From the NCBI GenBank assembly GCA_963707965.1, contig CAVPRR010000003.1, positions 62,001 to 126,000 on the forward strand: a stretch of 64,000 nucleotides of DNA. Direction: 5' to 3'. Shown here piece after piece: positions 8,030 to 16,356 of the stretch (positions are counted from its first letter, which is position 1; each line of letters begins with the position of its first letter). The translations under genes and the position numbers were made by a program. This stretch comes from VRUE01 sp963707965 (GTDB lineage Bacteria > Actinomycetota > Thermoleophilia > Solirubrobacterales > 70-9). Under the pieces are notes generated by a model. It was not told where the DNA came from. It ran no database searches and was given only the letters and a program-made list of their open reading frames with translations.

Positions 8030-8362
8030 TCAGGGAGCGTCGCCAGCCAACTGGCGGGGCAGCCTTGCGGACCAGGCCGCGAACAGCCCCACGGCAACCG
8101 CTGCGCCCAGCCAGTGCAGACCGAGGATCACGAAGAGCGCGCTGACGATCCCGGCCAGAATCGCTCTGACCATCACCGGCGCGACCGGCAGCCCCACGGC
8201 CCAGGCGGTGAACCGCGCGCAGAGCAGCCAGGCCAGCGGCCCGACGATCCACCCCCAGTCAGCGAAGAAGCCATGGGAGAACACGATCGCGAGCGCCAGG
8301 GAGAGAACGAGCACAGCCAGGGCCTGCACCACGGCCACACGCCAGAGAATGTCTGAGTCCAC
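8030..8362 (-). CDS. Small integral membrane protein, unknown function
   Basis: 110 residues from a GTG at 8362. Hydrophobic throughout, with three to four predicted membrane helices (VVQALAVLVLSLALAIVFSH; WIVGPLAWLLCARFTAWAVG; a C-terminal pair). There is no recognised domain. It ends just after the tRNA-Glu on the opposite strand and is divergent from the exported beta-propeller gene; an 18-bp near-palindrome (8380-8397) lies between the two starts. Confidence 0.55.
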   Translation of the reverse strand: MDSDILWRVAVVQALAVLVLSLALAIVFSHGFFADWGWIVGPLAWLLCARFTAWAVGLPVAPVMVRAILAGIVSALFVILGLHWLGAAVAVGLFAAWSARLPRQLAGDAP

Positions 8363-8455
8363 GCCTGGATTCTTTCAGCCTCCGCCATGGTGGAGGCACA
8401 CACCGGGCCATGTCTGTCTCTTTACAGTGGGGCCAGAGGGCACTACCGTCGGCGC

Positions 8456-9457
8456 ATGACATCGACTCCCGCATACCCTTCCCTGACCCGGCTCCCCCTT
8501 CTGGCGGCTGCCATCGCTCTGGTCCTGACGCTCGGCGCAGGCTCGGCGCAGGCGGCGTTTCCCGGCGCCCCGGGGCAGATCGTCTACTCGAAGACCGCGA
8601 GCAGCGACGAAGGCACCACAGGGGGTCTCGTCTCCCACAGTCCCAAACGCCGGGGAGGGAGCCATCCGCTGACCGACGACATCGGCGACGACTCCCCCTC
8701 CTACTCGGCCAACGGCCGCATGATCGCCTTCTCCGGCAACCGCGAGCCCCCGAGGCCCGGCGCCTCTGTTCACATCTATCTGATGAACGCCGATGGGAGC
8801 GGTGTGCGGGCGCTGACCAGCGGCGAAAACTACGACCGCGACCCGTCGTTCTCGGCGAACGGGCGGCAGGTGGTCTTCGACCGCACAACTCCGCCGAGCC
8901 AGAAGCCGCAGATCTTCATCGTCAACATCGACGGCACCGGTTTGCGCCAGCTGACCGAAGGCGACAGCAAGAACTACGACCCAACGTTCGCGCCGAGCGG
9001 CAAATGGATCGCCTTCGTCAGCGACCGCGATCATGACGTGAAAACCGACCGCAGCGACATCTTCTCGATGCGCCCCGACGGCACGAAACAGAAGGTGCTG
9101 ATCGACGGGCCGCGCAACGAGTCCGAACCCGACATCTCGCCGAACGGCCGCATCATCGCCTTTGGCAGCAACCGCGGGGGCAGGTCCGACATCTACGTCG
9201 CGAAATCGAACGGGCGTGGGGTGCGCGCCCTGACACATGGCCCCGAGAGCTGTCACTACAGCGCCTGCTACGGCAGTCCCGCCTGGGCGCCGGACGGCAA
9301 GCACATCGCTCTGCTGAGCCTTCGTCGCTACAACAGCGACGTCGAAGTGATACGAGCCGACGGTACGGAGCGCAAGAGCTTCGCCTCCGGCGGCACCGAA
9401 GAAGAAGGCTACGGGACCAGGGTCGGCGCGCCCACCTGGGGGCCGCGCCCGCGATAG
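8456..9457 (+). CDS. Exported TolB-like beta-propeller (PD40 repeat) protein
   Basis: 333 residues. Signal peptide at residues 1-33 (LPLLAAAIALVLTLGAGSAQA, cleavage after AQA). The mature part contains at least five PD40/WD40-like beta-propeller repeats with the recurring pattern (D/E)xxPxxSxxGRxIAF: for example DDSPSYSANGRMIAF, YDPTFAPSGKWIAFVSDRD and ESEPDISPNGRIIAF. Such proteins are related to the periplasmic TolB propeller, but there is no tol/pal context here, so a binding or scaffold role outside the membrane is as far as the sequence goes. Confidence 0.75.
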   Translation: MTSTPAYPSLTRLPLLAAAIALVLTLGAGSAQAAFPGAPGQIVYSKTASSDEGTTGGLVSHSPKRRGGSHPLTDDIGDDSPSYSANGRMIAFSGNREPPRPGASVHIYLMNADGSGVRALTSGENYDRDPSFSANGRQVVFDRTTPPSQKPQIFIVNIDGTGLRQLTEGDSKNYDPTFAPSGKWIAFVSDRDHDVKTDRSDIFSMRPDGTKQKVLIDGPRNESEPDISPNGRIIAFGSNRGGRSDIYVAKSNGRGVRALTHGPESCHYSACYGSPAWAPDGKHIALLSLRRYNSDVEVIRADGTERKSFASGGTEEEGYGTRVGAPTWGPRPR

Positions 9458-9573
9458 GTCATATGGGGTGGGTGGCCCGTCGCCAACCCACGTTTCGCAT
9501 AGCGGGCGGCACGCCTTGAGCGCATAGGAGGACCACCGAGTGAGTCGGCGGGGCGATTCAAAGCCAGGGTGAC

Positions 9574-9970
9574 TCAAAGCGGCCCCTCGAGCCCTGCCAG
9601 CACCATGAAGCGCCCCGTGATCGGCACGGCGCAGATCAGGCCGATCGAACCGACCAGGGTTGCGACGATGACGCTTGCGATTACCTCGAGGTTTACCGTG
9701 TCGAGGACTCCAAGCTGACCTGAGCCAAGAGACGAGAAGCGTTGTCAGCGAGGTGCCAACGCAGGCGAGCACCAAAGTATTGACGGTGGCGCTCACATGG
9801 TCGCGCCCGACGTCGATTGCTCGCCGGAACAGCTCTCCGAAGCCTTGGTCGGGATTGGCTCCACGCAGGGCCATCACGGTAGAGGCCTGGCTGATCGTCA
9901 CGTCATCGAGAACGCCCGGCGAGCCGATCACCATGCCGGCGGTCGACAGCGGCCCGACCCCTCCTATATA
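9574..9970 (-). pseudogene. YibE/F-family membrane protein, C-terminal remnant
   Basis: The right part encodes MVIGSPGVLDDVTISQAST and GRDHVSATVNTLVLACVGTS, the conserved C-terminal blocks of YibE/F-like membrane proteins. After a one-base frameshift near 9715 the remainder (QLGVLDTVNLEVIASVIVAT ... GLEGPL) continues in another frame to the TGA at 9574-9576. The N-terminal ~250 residues are missing and the fragment stops where the zinc operon promoter region begins. It is therefore a truncated and frameshifted relic. Confidence 0.7.
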
Positions 9971-9989
9971 AATGCAACTTAGATTCATT
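9971..9989. promoter_or_regulatory. Candidate Zur/Fur-type operator upstream of zinc operon
   Basis: An AT-rich imperfect palindrome (AATGCAACTTAGATTCATT, 14 of 19 positions symmetric) in otherwise GC-rich DNA, ~65 bp before the first gene of an operon that ends with a Fur-family regulator. Length and symmetry are those of a Fur/Zur box. The match to an actinobacterial Zur consensus is only partial. Confidence 0.4.
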
Positions 9990-10054
9990 CTCTTTTAACT
10001 CTCAGCCATCTCGGACATCCTGTGAGCAAATCTCGGCAGAGAGGACCGATCCCA

Positions 10055-11803
10055 GTGCTTGACCCCTTTCAACTCCCCTTTGTGCAGCGCGGTTTGGTCG
10101 AGGTGCTGATCCTTGCGATCCCAGCGGGACTCCTCGGCACTTGGATCGTGCTGCGAGGCCTTGCGTTCTTTTCGCATGCAATCGGCACCGCCGCCTTTCC
10201 CGGTCTGGTCCTGGCAGACGGACTGGGCTTCCCGGCCGCACTTGGAGCCTTCGGCGCTGCTGCTGTCTTCGCGGCCGGCGCATCTGTGTTACGCGGCCGG
10301 CGCACCGGCCAGGACGCCGTAGTGGCACTGGTTCTCGTCGGCTGCCTCGCCGGGGGAGTAATCCTCGCCAGCGATGTGTTCGAGTCCGGCTCAAACATCG
10401 AGACGCTGCTGTTCGGAAGCCTGCTCTTGGTCAACGGCGGGGATCTTGTGCTGGCGGGTTGCGCCGCTGCCGCGACGCTCATAGCCAGCCTCCTGATCGG
10501 CCAGCACTGGCTTCGCATCGGCTTCGATCCGACCCTTGTCGATTCCCCTGGCCCGAGCCCCCGACTCTTCGATGCTGTGCTGCTGGGCCTGGTGGCCCTG
10601 GCGGTGACCGCAGCGCTGACCGTGGTCGGAGCCCTTCTCGTCACTGCGCTTTTCCTAGTTCCCGCGATCACCACCCGCCTGTTGACCGATCGGCTGCTGA
10701 GCTGGCAGCTCCTGAGCGTTGGCCTGGTTGCCCTCGAGGGCACGGTCGGGCTATGGCTCTCGGTTAAGACCAATGCCCCTCCGGGAGCGACGATCGCCTG
10801 CGTCTCCGGTGCGGTCTTCTTGGCGGTGGCGCTTGTCCGCGCCCTGGTACGGGTGCCGCGCTTGGTGGCCGTTGCTGGTGCGCTTGGAGCTCTGGCGCTA
10901 CCAGGAGCGGGCTGTGGCTCTGGGTCAGGTGGGGGCAGCTCCAGCAGGCTGGATGTGGTGGCAACTACAACTCAGATCGGGGACTTCGTGCGAAACGTCG
11001 GTGGCGAAGCGGTCGAAGTCGATCAGATCCTGCAGCCGAACACCGATCCGCACGAGTACGAGCCCCGGCCTTCGGATGTCGAAGGTGCGGCCAGCGCGGA
11101 ATTGGTCTTCGCCAGCGGAGATAACCTCGATGCCTGGGTGGATCAGATCGTCTCTGGCAGCGGCAGTGACGCCGAAGTCATAGACCTGGGCGCCAGGGTC
11201 CCGATTCGGCTTCCCGGTGAGTCCTCGGGTGCGGAGGCCTCTCAATACGACCCTCATTGGTGGCATGACCCGCGCAATGCTGAGGCAGCAGTGCGGGAGA
11301 TCGAAAGAGCCCTGGTGGGTGCCGATCCCTCCCATAAGTCTGAGTTCAAGCGCAATGCCGATGCCTACCTGACCGAACTGCAGGCGCTTGACCACGGGAT
11401 TGCCAAGTGCATCGACTCAGTGCCAGAGCCCCAGCGCAAGCTGGTCACCGATCACGACGCATTCGGCTACTTCGCCAACCGCTATGGGATCGAGGTCGTT
11501 GGCGCAGTGATTCCCTCCCAGACGACTCAGGCCCAAGCCTCGGCCAAGGACCTGAGCGAACTGGCAAAGACAATCGAGGCCGAGGAAGTGAAGGCGATCT
11601 TCCCGGAGAGCTCGCTCAGCCCAAAGGTGGCCGAGGCGATCGCGCGCCAGACGGAAGCCTCCGCCAACTACACGCTCTACGGCGACACGCTGGGGCCCGA
11701 AGGCTCGCGCGGGGAGACCTACGTGGGGATGGAGGAGGCAAATGCCGATGCAACGGTCCGGGGGTTCACCGGCGGAGAGCACGGATGCAAAGTCAACCCC
11801 TGA
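10055..11803 (+). CDS. Fused zinc ABC permease (ZnuB-like) and substrate-binding domain (ZnuA-like)
   Basis: One 582-residue protein. Residues ~1-260 form a metal ABC permease with eight or so membrane helices (FFSHAIGTAAFPGLVLA is a typical ZnuB loop). The last helix (RLVAVAGALGALALPGAGC) looks like a lipoprotein signal with an internal Cys. Residues ~285-582 form a cluster A-I zinc-binding protein with the expected ligands: PNTDPHEYEP, YDPHWWHDPRNA and TDHDAFGYFANRYG. GTG 10055 is preferred (AGAGGA upstream); GTG 10022 is the alternative. In most bacteria these are separate proteins. The Cys after the hydrophobic stretch might anchor the binding domain. Confidence 0.85.
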   Translation: MLDPFQLPFVQRGLVEVLILAIPAGLLGTWIVLRGLAFFSHAIGTAAFPGLVLADGLGFPAALGAFGAAAVFAAGASVLRGRRTGQDAVVALVLVGCLAGGVILASDVFESGSNIETLLFGSLLLVNGGDLVLAGCAAAATLIASLLIGQHWLRIGFDPTLVDSPGPSPRLFDAVLLGLVALAVTAALTVVGALLVTALFLVPAITTRLLTDRLLSWQLLSVGLVALEGTVGLWLSVKTNAPPGATIACVSGAVFLAVALVRALVRVPRLVAVAGALGALALPGAGCGSGSGGGSSSRLDVVATTTQIGDFVRNVGGEAVEVDQILQPNTDPHEYEPRPSDVEGAASAELVFASGDNLDAWVDQIVSGSGSDAEVIDLGARVPIRLPGESSGAEASQYDPHWWHDPRNAEAAVREIERALVGADPSHKSEFKRNADAYLTELQALDHGIAKCIDSVPEPQRKLVTDHDAFGYFANRYGIEVVGAVIPSQTTQAQASAKDLSELAKTIEAEEVKAIFPESSLSPKVAEAIARQTEASANYTLYGDTLGPEGSRGETYVGMEEANADATVRGFTGGEHGCKVNP

Positions 11804-12528
11804 TCGAGGCCAGCGGCCTCGCTGCCGGCTATGAAGGCAAGCCTGCGATCTCCGACGTTTCCTTCTCTTTGGAGCGCGGAGAGAGGCTGGCGCTGCTGGG
11901 GCCCAACGGTGGCGGCAAGACGACCTTGCTGCGTGCCTTGCTGGGCGAGCTGCGGCCGCTTGCTGGCGATCTCCGGGTCGGCGCTCGTTGTGCGACGGTC
12001 CCGCAGACCGAGCGCTCTCAACTCGACTATCCCGTCTCAGCTCTTGACGTGGCCGCGATGGGAGCACTCTCCCGACTCCCTTGGTGGCGGCGGCCGGGAC
12101 GGCGCGACCGGGAGGCGGCGATGGAGGCGTTGGGCAGGGTCGATCTTGGTGACCTGGCGCAGGAGACCTTCGGCAAGCTCTCGGGCGGCCAGCGCCAGCG
12201 CGTACTGATTGCCCGCAGCCTGCTTCAAGACGCCGAGGTCCTACTGCTTGATGAGCCCTTCTCCGGTCTTGACCGCGCCAGCTCCGAGCGTCTTGAAGCA
12301 CTGATCGAGGCGCTCGCCGCTGATGGGAGGGCAGTTGTGATCGCCACCCACGATCTCGAGCAGGCCCGCCGCCTGGACAGCGTCCTTTGCATCAACGGAA
12401 CTCAGATCACGATCGGGGCGCCAGAAGAGGTCTTGGACCTCTCCGTCCTCGAAGCCACCTACGGCGGAACGATCATCGAGCTGCCGGGTTCGGGGTCTCG
12501 CGCGATTCTTCCCCCGCACCATCACTGA
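11785..12528 (+). CDS. Zinc ABC transporter ATPase (ZnuC-like)
   Basis: 247 residues. Walker A GPNGGGKTT, ABC signature LSGGQRQRV, Walker B VLLLDEPFSGLD and the switch His in ATHDLEQ are all intact. The ATG at 11785 overlaps the end of the fused permease/binding-protein gene by 19 bp, which implies coupled translation. It energises zinc import by the adjacent permeases. The C-terminus ends PPHHH, possibly metal-binding. Confidence 0.9.
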   Translation: MQSQPLIEASGLAAGYEGKPAISDVSFSLERGERLALLGPNGGGKTTLLRALLGELRPLAGDLRVGARCATVPQTERSQLDYPVSALDVAAMGALSRLPWWRRPGRRDREAAMEALGRVDLGDLAQETFGKLSGGQRQRVLIARSLLQDAEVLLLDEPFSGLDRASSERLEALIEALAADGRAVVIATHDLEQARRLDSVLCINGTQITIGAPEEVLDLSVLEATYGGTIIELPGSGSRAILPPHHH

Positions 12529-12530
12529 CC

Positions 12531-13376
12531 ATGTTCGAGCCACTGCAAGACGAGTTCATGCGGCGCGCGATCGCCGAGATGACATTGATCGGGATCGCCG
12601 GAGGAGCGCTGGGCTGCTGGGTCATTCTCTACCGCCTCTCCTATGCCGCTGAGTCGCTCGCTCACTCGATTTTTCCCGGCTTGGTCCTCGCAGCCATCGC
12701 CGGGGTGCCGCTGATCGTTGGCGGGGTACCGGGAATCATCGTGGCCGCGCTGGCGATTGCGATCGTCTCGCGTGTGCCGGGCGTCAGTCGGGAGGTCGCG
12801 GTAGGGGTGGTGGTGACCACCTTCTTCGGGCTTGGGGTCCTACTGGCGCTCTCACCAGATTCACCACCTGGCATTCAGGAGGTTCTCTTCGGTGACATCC
12901 TCGGACCTTCTGACGCAGACCTTGTAGGCGCAGCTGCTCTTGTCCTGGTGGTTTGCAGCGCGCTCGCGCTACTTCACGGACGGTTGCTGGCGGGCGGTTT
13001 TGATCGCGGCGCGGCGCGATCCCTCGGCACAGCGCCAGGGGTCACTGAAGCTGCCCTCCTCGTTCTTCTTGCTGGCGCGATCGTGATCGCTGTGCAGGGT
13101 CTTGGGAACTTGCTTGTGGTCGCAGCCTTCGTCGGGCCGGCCGCGGCCGCTCGCCAGCTGACCGATCGGATTGTTCCGATGCTTGCTCTTGCGGTTGGGA
13201 TCGCGGTGCTCGCCGGTATCGCTGGCCTATATCTCTCCTACTACGCGGGAACTGCCGGGGGCGCCTCCGTGGCATTGGGGATCCTTGGTGCTTACATGCT
13301 CTCGCTTGTCGCCGGTCGCCTGATCTCCATCCTGGGTAGTGAAAAGCGAGCCTCTGCGGAGGCTACGATCGTCTGA
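12531..13376 (+). CDS. Metal ABC transporter permease (ZnuB family), second permease
   Basis: 281 residues and about eight transmembrane helices, opening with FMRRAIAEMTLIGIAGGALG and SLAHSIFPGLVLAAIAG, the latter the conserved ZnuB-family loop. It starts two bases after the ATPase stop. Because the first gene also contains a permease domain, the transporter could use a heterodimeric permease, with the two halves contributed by a fused and a free subunit. Confidence 0.85.
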   Translation: MFEPLQDEFMRRAIAEMTLIGIAGGALGCWVILYRLSYAAESLAHSIFPGLVLAAIAGVPLIVGGVPGIIVAALAIAIVSRVPGVSREVAVGVVVTTFFGLGVLLALSPDSPPGIQEVLFGDILGPSDADLVGAAALVLVVCSALALLHGRLLAGGFDRGAARSLGTAPGVTEAALLVLLAGAIVIAVQGLGNLLVVAAFVGPAAAARQLTDRIVPMLALAVGIAVLAGIAGLYLSYYAGTAGGASVALGILGAYMLSLVAGRLISILGSEKRASAEATIV

Positions 13377-13823
13377 ATGGCGACTGCGACCGACATCAGA
13401 TGGGCTGAGCACGCTCTGGCAATGCTTGGCGAGGCGGGCTACCGTCGAGGAGGCGCTCGCACCGCCGTGGTGGAGGCCCTTGCCCGTCACGACTGCGCTG
13501 TGACCGCCTTGGATCTCGAGAAAGAGCTGCTCGGCCGCAAGGTGTCGGTTGGACGGGCCAGCGTCTACCGGGCCCTTGATCGGCTGGAGGAGTTGGGGTT
13601 GGTGCAGCGCTTCGAGGCTGCGCGTGGAATCGCGAGCTATGAGCGAGTCAATCCCAACGGGCACCACCACCATCACGCAATTTGCCGGCGCTGCGGCAGG
13701 ATGGAGCCCTTTGAGGACCGTGGCCTGGAGCGAAAGATCGAGCAGATATCTGAACAGGTCCCTTTTGAGATCGCCGAGCACGACGTTGTGCTGCGCGGTC
13801 TCTGCGAGCGCTGCCGAGACTGA
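13377..13823 (+). CDS. zur: Fur-family zinc-responsive repressor (Zur-like)
   Basis: 148 residues; the ATG directly follows the TGA of the permease gene. An N-terminal winged helix (residues 1-85: RRGGARTAVVEALARHDCAV, SRVSVYRALDRLEELGLVQR-like) is followed by the Fur metal domain with NGHHHHHAICRRCGRM and a second CxxC (CERCRD) for structural zinc. Placement at the end of a zinc-uptake operon argues for Zur rather than Fur. It likely represses its own operon from the palindrome near 9980. Confidence 0.82.
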   Translation: MATATDIRWAEHALAMLGEAGYRRGGARTAVVEALARHDCAVTALDLEKELLGRKVSVGRASVYRALDRLEELGLVQRFEAARGIASYERVNPNGHHHHHAICRRCGRMEPFEDRGLERKIEQISEQVPFEIAEHDVVLRGLCERCRD

Positions 13824-14071
13824 CCCTGGGCTATCTGGTCGCTGACGCTGTGCCGGCTGCGTGGGCACTCGTCGACGGAGTCCCCGAGCCGCTCACCAGC
13901 AAGGCCGAGGCGATGAGGCCGAGCTGCCCTCATTTCATTGGCGCAGAGCCGTTTCTGCGTCCATTCAGAGCAAATTCGTGCGTGAGCTCAACGATTTTGA
14001 AGTGATCTGCTCAAAAGCCGATCCACAAACAAGGAACTAGAATTCGGCTTGAGAAGTAGTTTTCTTAGCCC

Positions 14072-14144
14072 GGGCGGTTAGCTCAGTTGGGAGAGCGCCT
14101 GCCTTACAAGTGCGAGGCCGGCGGTTCGAGCCCGTCACCGCCCA
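14072..14144 (+). tRNA. tRNA-Val (TAC), mosaic copy A
   Basis: 73 nt, anticodon loop CTTACAA (TAC). The 5' half up to the anticodon loop is identical to the copy at 36972. The 3' half (from GTGCG AGGCC GGCGG) is identical to the copy at 21895. The resulting anticodon stem CCTGC/GTGCG has a C-C mismatch and two G-U pairs, so this copy may be impaired. Its 3' end is followed by a terminator shared with the integrase-side copy. Confidence 0.85.
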
Positions 14145-14145
14145 T

Positions 14146-14177
14146 CGAAAAAGCCCCGCAAATGCGGGGCTTTTTCG
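14146..14177. terminator. Intrinsic terminator after tRNA-Val copy A
   Basis: CGAAAAAGCCCCGC, loop aaat, GCGGGGCTTTTTCG: a perfect 14-bp stem ending in a T-run, able to work in both directions. A near-identical hairpin lies beside the tRNA-Val at 21895. Confidence 0.85.
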
Positions 14178-14207
14178 AGCCATTGCTGAGATTTTGGAGG
14201 GTCCCTT

Positions 14208-14364
14208 TCAGCCGAATTTCCTCTCTGTGCCAGTTTGTGCCTATATCGAGGGCGGAAATCTGTATCCATGAGGTGTTTTCGGGCGCAGTTGCCTGCGCAT
14301 AAATGGCCAGGGCCCCCCTCAGGCTGGTGCGCCCAGCATGCGCGATCACGTATGGACCTCCGTA
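14208..14364 (-). pseudogene. Tyrosine-integrase C-terminal remnant
   Basis: 14290-14364 encodes GPYVIAHAGRTSLRGALAIY, which lines up with VPYVMAQAGHTDPRMTLGIY of the intact integrase ending at 21823, including the H..Y active-site pair region. The sequence then degenerates and meets again at AATTCGGCTGA (14208-14218 complement), the integrase stop region. A relic of an earlier, related element at tRNA-Val copy A. The remaining DNA of 13824-14071 and 14365-14486 shows no gene. Confidence 0.65.
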
Positions 14365-14486
14365 CTGGCGTAGAGTCGTCGTGCGCCTGATTGTGGGGAC
14401 GGATTCGCGGCGGTAATCGCTTACCCGGAAGGGATGTCCGACTGGAATACGAACCTTTGTTCGTATGGAGAGGATTGGGAAGGGCA

Positions 14487-15215
14487 ATGGCTGATCGAAG
14501 CGCAATCGAGTGGACCGAGGCGACCTGGAATCCGGTCACCGGCTGCTCCAAGGTCTCCCCCGGCTGCGCGCACTGCTATGCGGAGACCTTTGCGGAGCGC
14601 TGGCGCGGAGTGCCCGGTCATCCATACGAGCAGGGCTTCGATCTGAAGCTATGGCCTCAGCGTCTAGATCAGCCGCTGCGCTGGAAACGCTCGAGGACGA
14701 TCTTCGTGAATTCGATGAGCGACCTCTTTCACGAGGAGATCCCCGATGATTTCGTGGAAGAAGTCTTCCGAGTGATGAGCGAGGCCCATTGGCACGTTTT
14801 CCAGATCCTCACGAAGCGCCACGAGCGCCTTCTCGAGTTGGGGAGCCAGCTGGATTGGCCGCCGAACGTCTGGATGGGCGTTTCGATCGAGAATCGGCGT
14901 TTCGTGCATCGCGCCGATTGCCTTCGCAGCGTTCCGGCCGCGGTGCGCTTCATCTCGGCTGAGCCACTTCTCGGACCACTTGAGGGCCTCGACCTTGATG
15001 GGATCGACTGGCTGATCGCCGGCGGCGAGTCAGGCCCCGGCTATCGACCGGTCAAGGAGGAGTGGCTGTTCGAATTGCGCGACCGTTGCCTCACCTCGGA
15101 TGTCGCGTTCTTCTTCAAGCAGTGGGGTGGGGTGCGTTCGAAGACCGGAGGACGTTTGCTTGACGGACGCACCTGGGATGAGATGCCCAGCGTCCGCAGC
15201 ATTGCCGTCGCATGA
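14487..15215 (+). CDS. DUF5131 (phage Gp37/Gp68-like) three-Cys-motif protein
   Basis: 242 residues from the ATG at 14487. N-terminal AIEWTEATWNPVTGCSKVSPGCAHCYAE carries the CxxxxxxCxxC cluster that defines this family, related to radical-SAM barrels. FVNSMSDLFHEEIPDDF, QILTKRHERL and VWMGVSIEN are further conserved blocks. Family members occur in phages and mobile elements. It overlaps the next gene by ATGA, and that gene encodes the known partner TcmP. The biochemical activity of the pair is not established as far as I know; an iron-sulfur SAM enzyme is suggested by the Cys motif. Confidence 0.85.
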   Translation: MADRSAIEWTEATWNPVTGCSKVSPGCAHCYAETFAERWRGVPGHPYEQGFDLKLWPQRLDQPLRWKRSRTIFVNSMSDLFHEEIPDDFVEEVFRVMSEAHWHVFQILTKRHERLLELGSQLDWPPNVWMGVSIENRRFVHRADCLRSVPAAVRFISAEPLLGPLEGLDLDGIDWLIAGGESGPGYRPVKEEWLFELRDRCLTSDVAFFFKQWGGVRSKTGGRLLDGRTWDEMPSVRSIAVA

Positions 15216-16186
15216 CCAACGAGCCCGGTAGATCGTGGGGGTACTGGACACGCGCCAAGCTTGAAATCCTCTCCGACTATCTCGCCGCATTCACGACGGC
15301 ATCGAAGGGCCAAAGCGAGCGGATCTATCTCGACGCGTTCGCTGGCGAAGGTGCGGGGCTTGACCGCCTGACCGGAGAGGAGTTTCCGGGCTCGGCACGG
15401 ATCGCACTGGAGGCAGGTGGAGATGCGGGGTTCACGAGATTCCGCTATTTCGAGAAGGGCCAGCGCGCGGCAGAACTCGATCAGCGCTTGCGGGCCGACT
15501 ATCCCAGTCGTGACATCAAGGTCTATGAGGGGGATGTCAACGACACGGTTCACGAAGCATTGAGGGATCTGTACGAGCTGCGCTGGGCGCCTACGTTTGC
15601 CTTCCTGGATCCGGACGGCATGGAGCTTGCCTGGGAGACGCTCGCGGCGTTCGCTGACCACAAGCGCGGCTACCGTGCCCCAACGTCGACCAAGCCCGAG
15701 TACAAGGTTGAGCTGTGGATGCTGTTCCCAACCAGCGGAATCGTGCGCACGCTGGCCCTTGACGAGGCGAAGGCCAATGAGGCCGACTTTGCTCGGGCGA
15801 CACGCCTCTTGGGCAGCGAAGCCTGGCAGCCGATCTATGAACTGCGACGCGACGAAAAACTATCGGCAGCAGAGGCGCGCGAGGAGTACGTCAACCTGAT
15901 GCGATGGCGGCTGGAGCAGGTGCTGAAGTACCGCTTCACGCACCCCTTCGAGCTGAAGAACACGAAGGGCAGCCCGCTGTACCACATGATCCTCGCCACC
16001 GACAGCGACGCGGGCACGAAGATTATGGAATCCATCTACACCAAGGCCGCAAGTCGCTTGCCAGCGATGCTCAAAGAGGCTCGTGACCGACTCAGCGGCC
16101 AGCAAACTCTGGAGCTGGGCTTGGAGGAGCCGAAGGACTCTGAGCTGAGCTACCGCTACGAGCCTCCCTGGGAGCCTCGGTTCTGA
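15212..16186 (+). CDS. tcmP: Three-Cys-motif partner protein TcmP
   Basis: 324 residues, overlapping the DUF5131 stop by four bases. The N-terminus (KLEILSDYLAAFTTASKG, RIYLDAFAGEGAG) and FLDPDGMELAWETLAAF are hallmarks of TcmP, a protein named for its constant proximity to three-Cys-motif proteins. DAFAGEG resembles a methyltransferase motif I and FLDPDG a motif IV, so a Rossmann methyltransferase-like fold is plausible. The pair sits just inside the tRNA-Val boundary, a usual place for element cargo such as defence genes. Confidence 0.85.
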   Translation: MTNEPGRSWGYWTRAKLEILSDYLAAFTTASKGQSERIYLDAFAGEGAGLDRLTGEEFPGSARIALEAGGDAGFTRFRYFEKGQRAAELDQRLRADYPSRDIKVYEGDVNDTVHEALRDLYELRWAPTFAFLDPDGMELAWETLAAFADHKRGYRAPTSTKPEYKVELWMLFPTSGIVRTLALDEAKANEADFARATRLLGSEAWQPIYELRRDEKLSAAEAREEYVNLMRWRLEQVLKYRFTHPFELKNTKGSPLYHMILATDSDAGTKIMESIYTKAASRLPAMLKEARDRLSGQQTLELGLEEPKDSELSYRYEPPWEPRF

Positions 16187-16207
16187 CGCCACCGAGAGGG
16201 CTCTAGA

Positions 16208-16244
16208 CGGAAGATCGTAGAAATTCTGGGCGGAAGATCGTAGA
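16208..16244. repeat. 14-bp direct repeat, 23-bp period
   Basis: CGGAAGATCGTAGA occurs at 16208-16221 and 16231-16244, in the 170-bp gap between tcmP and the convergent hypothetical gene. Function unknown. Confidence 0.5.
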
Positions 16245-16356
16245 GAAATGCAGACCATCTCAGGCCGGGCGACCGAGACCGACTTGCCATGGGCAGGTCT
16301 CAGCTCCATGCATGGTCATGTAGCGCGTTCTTAGCTGGCTATAGGTTCGAGTACGC

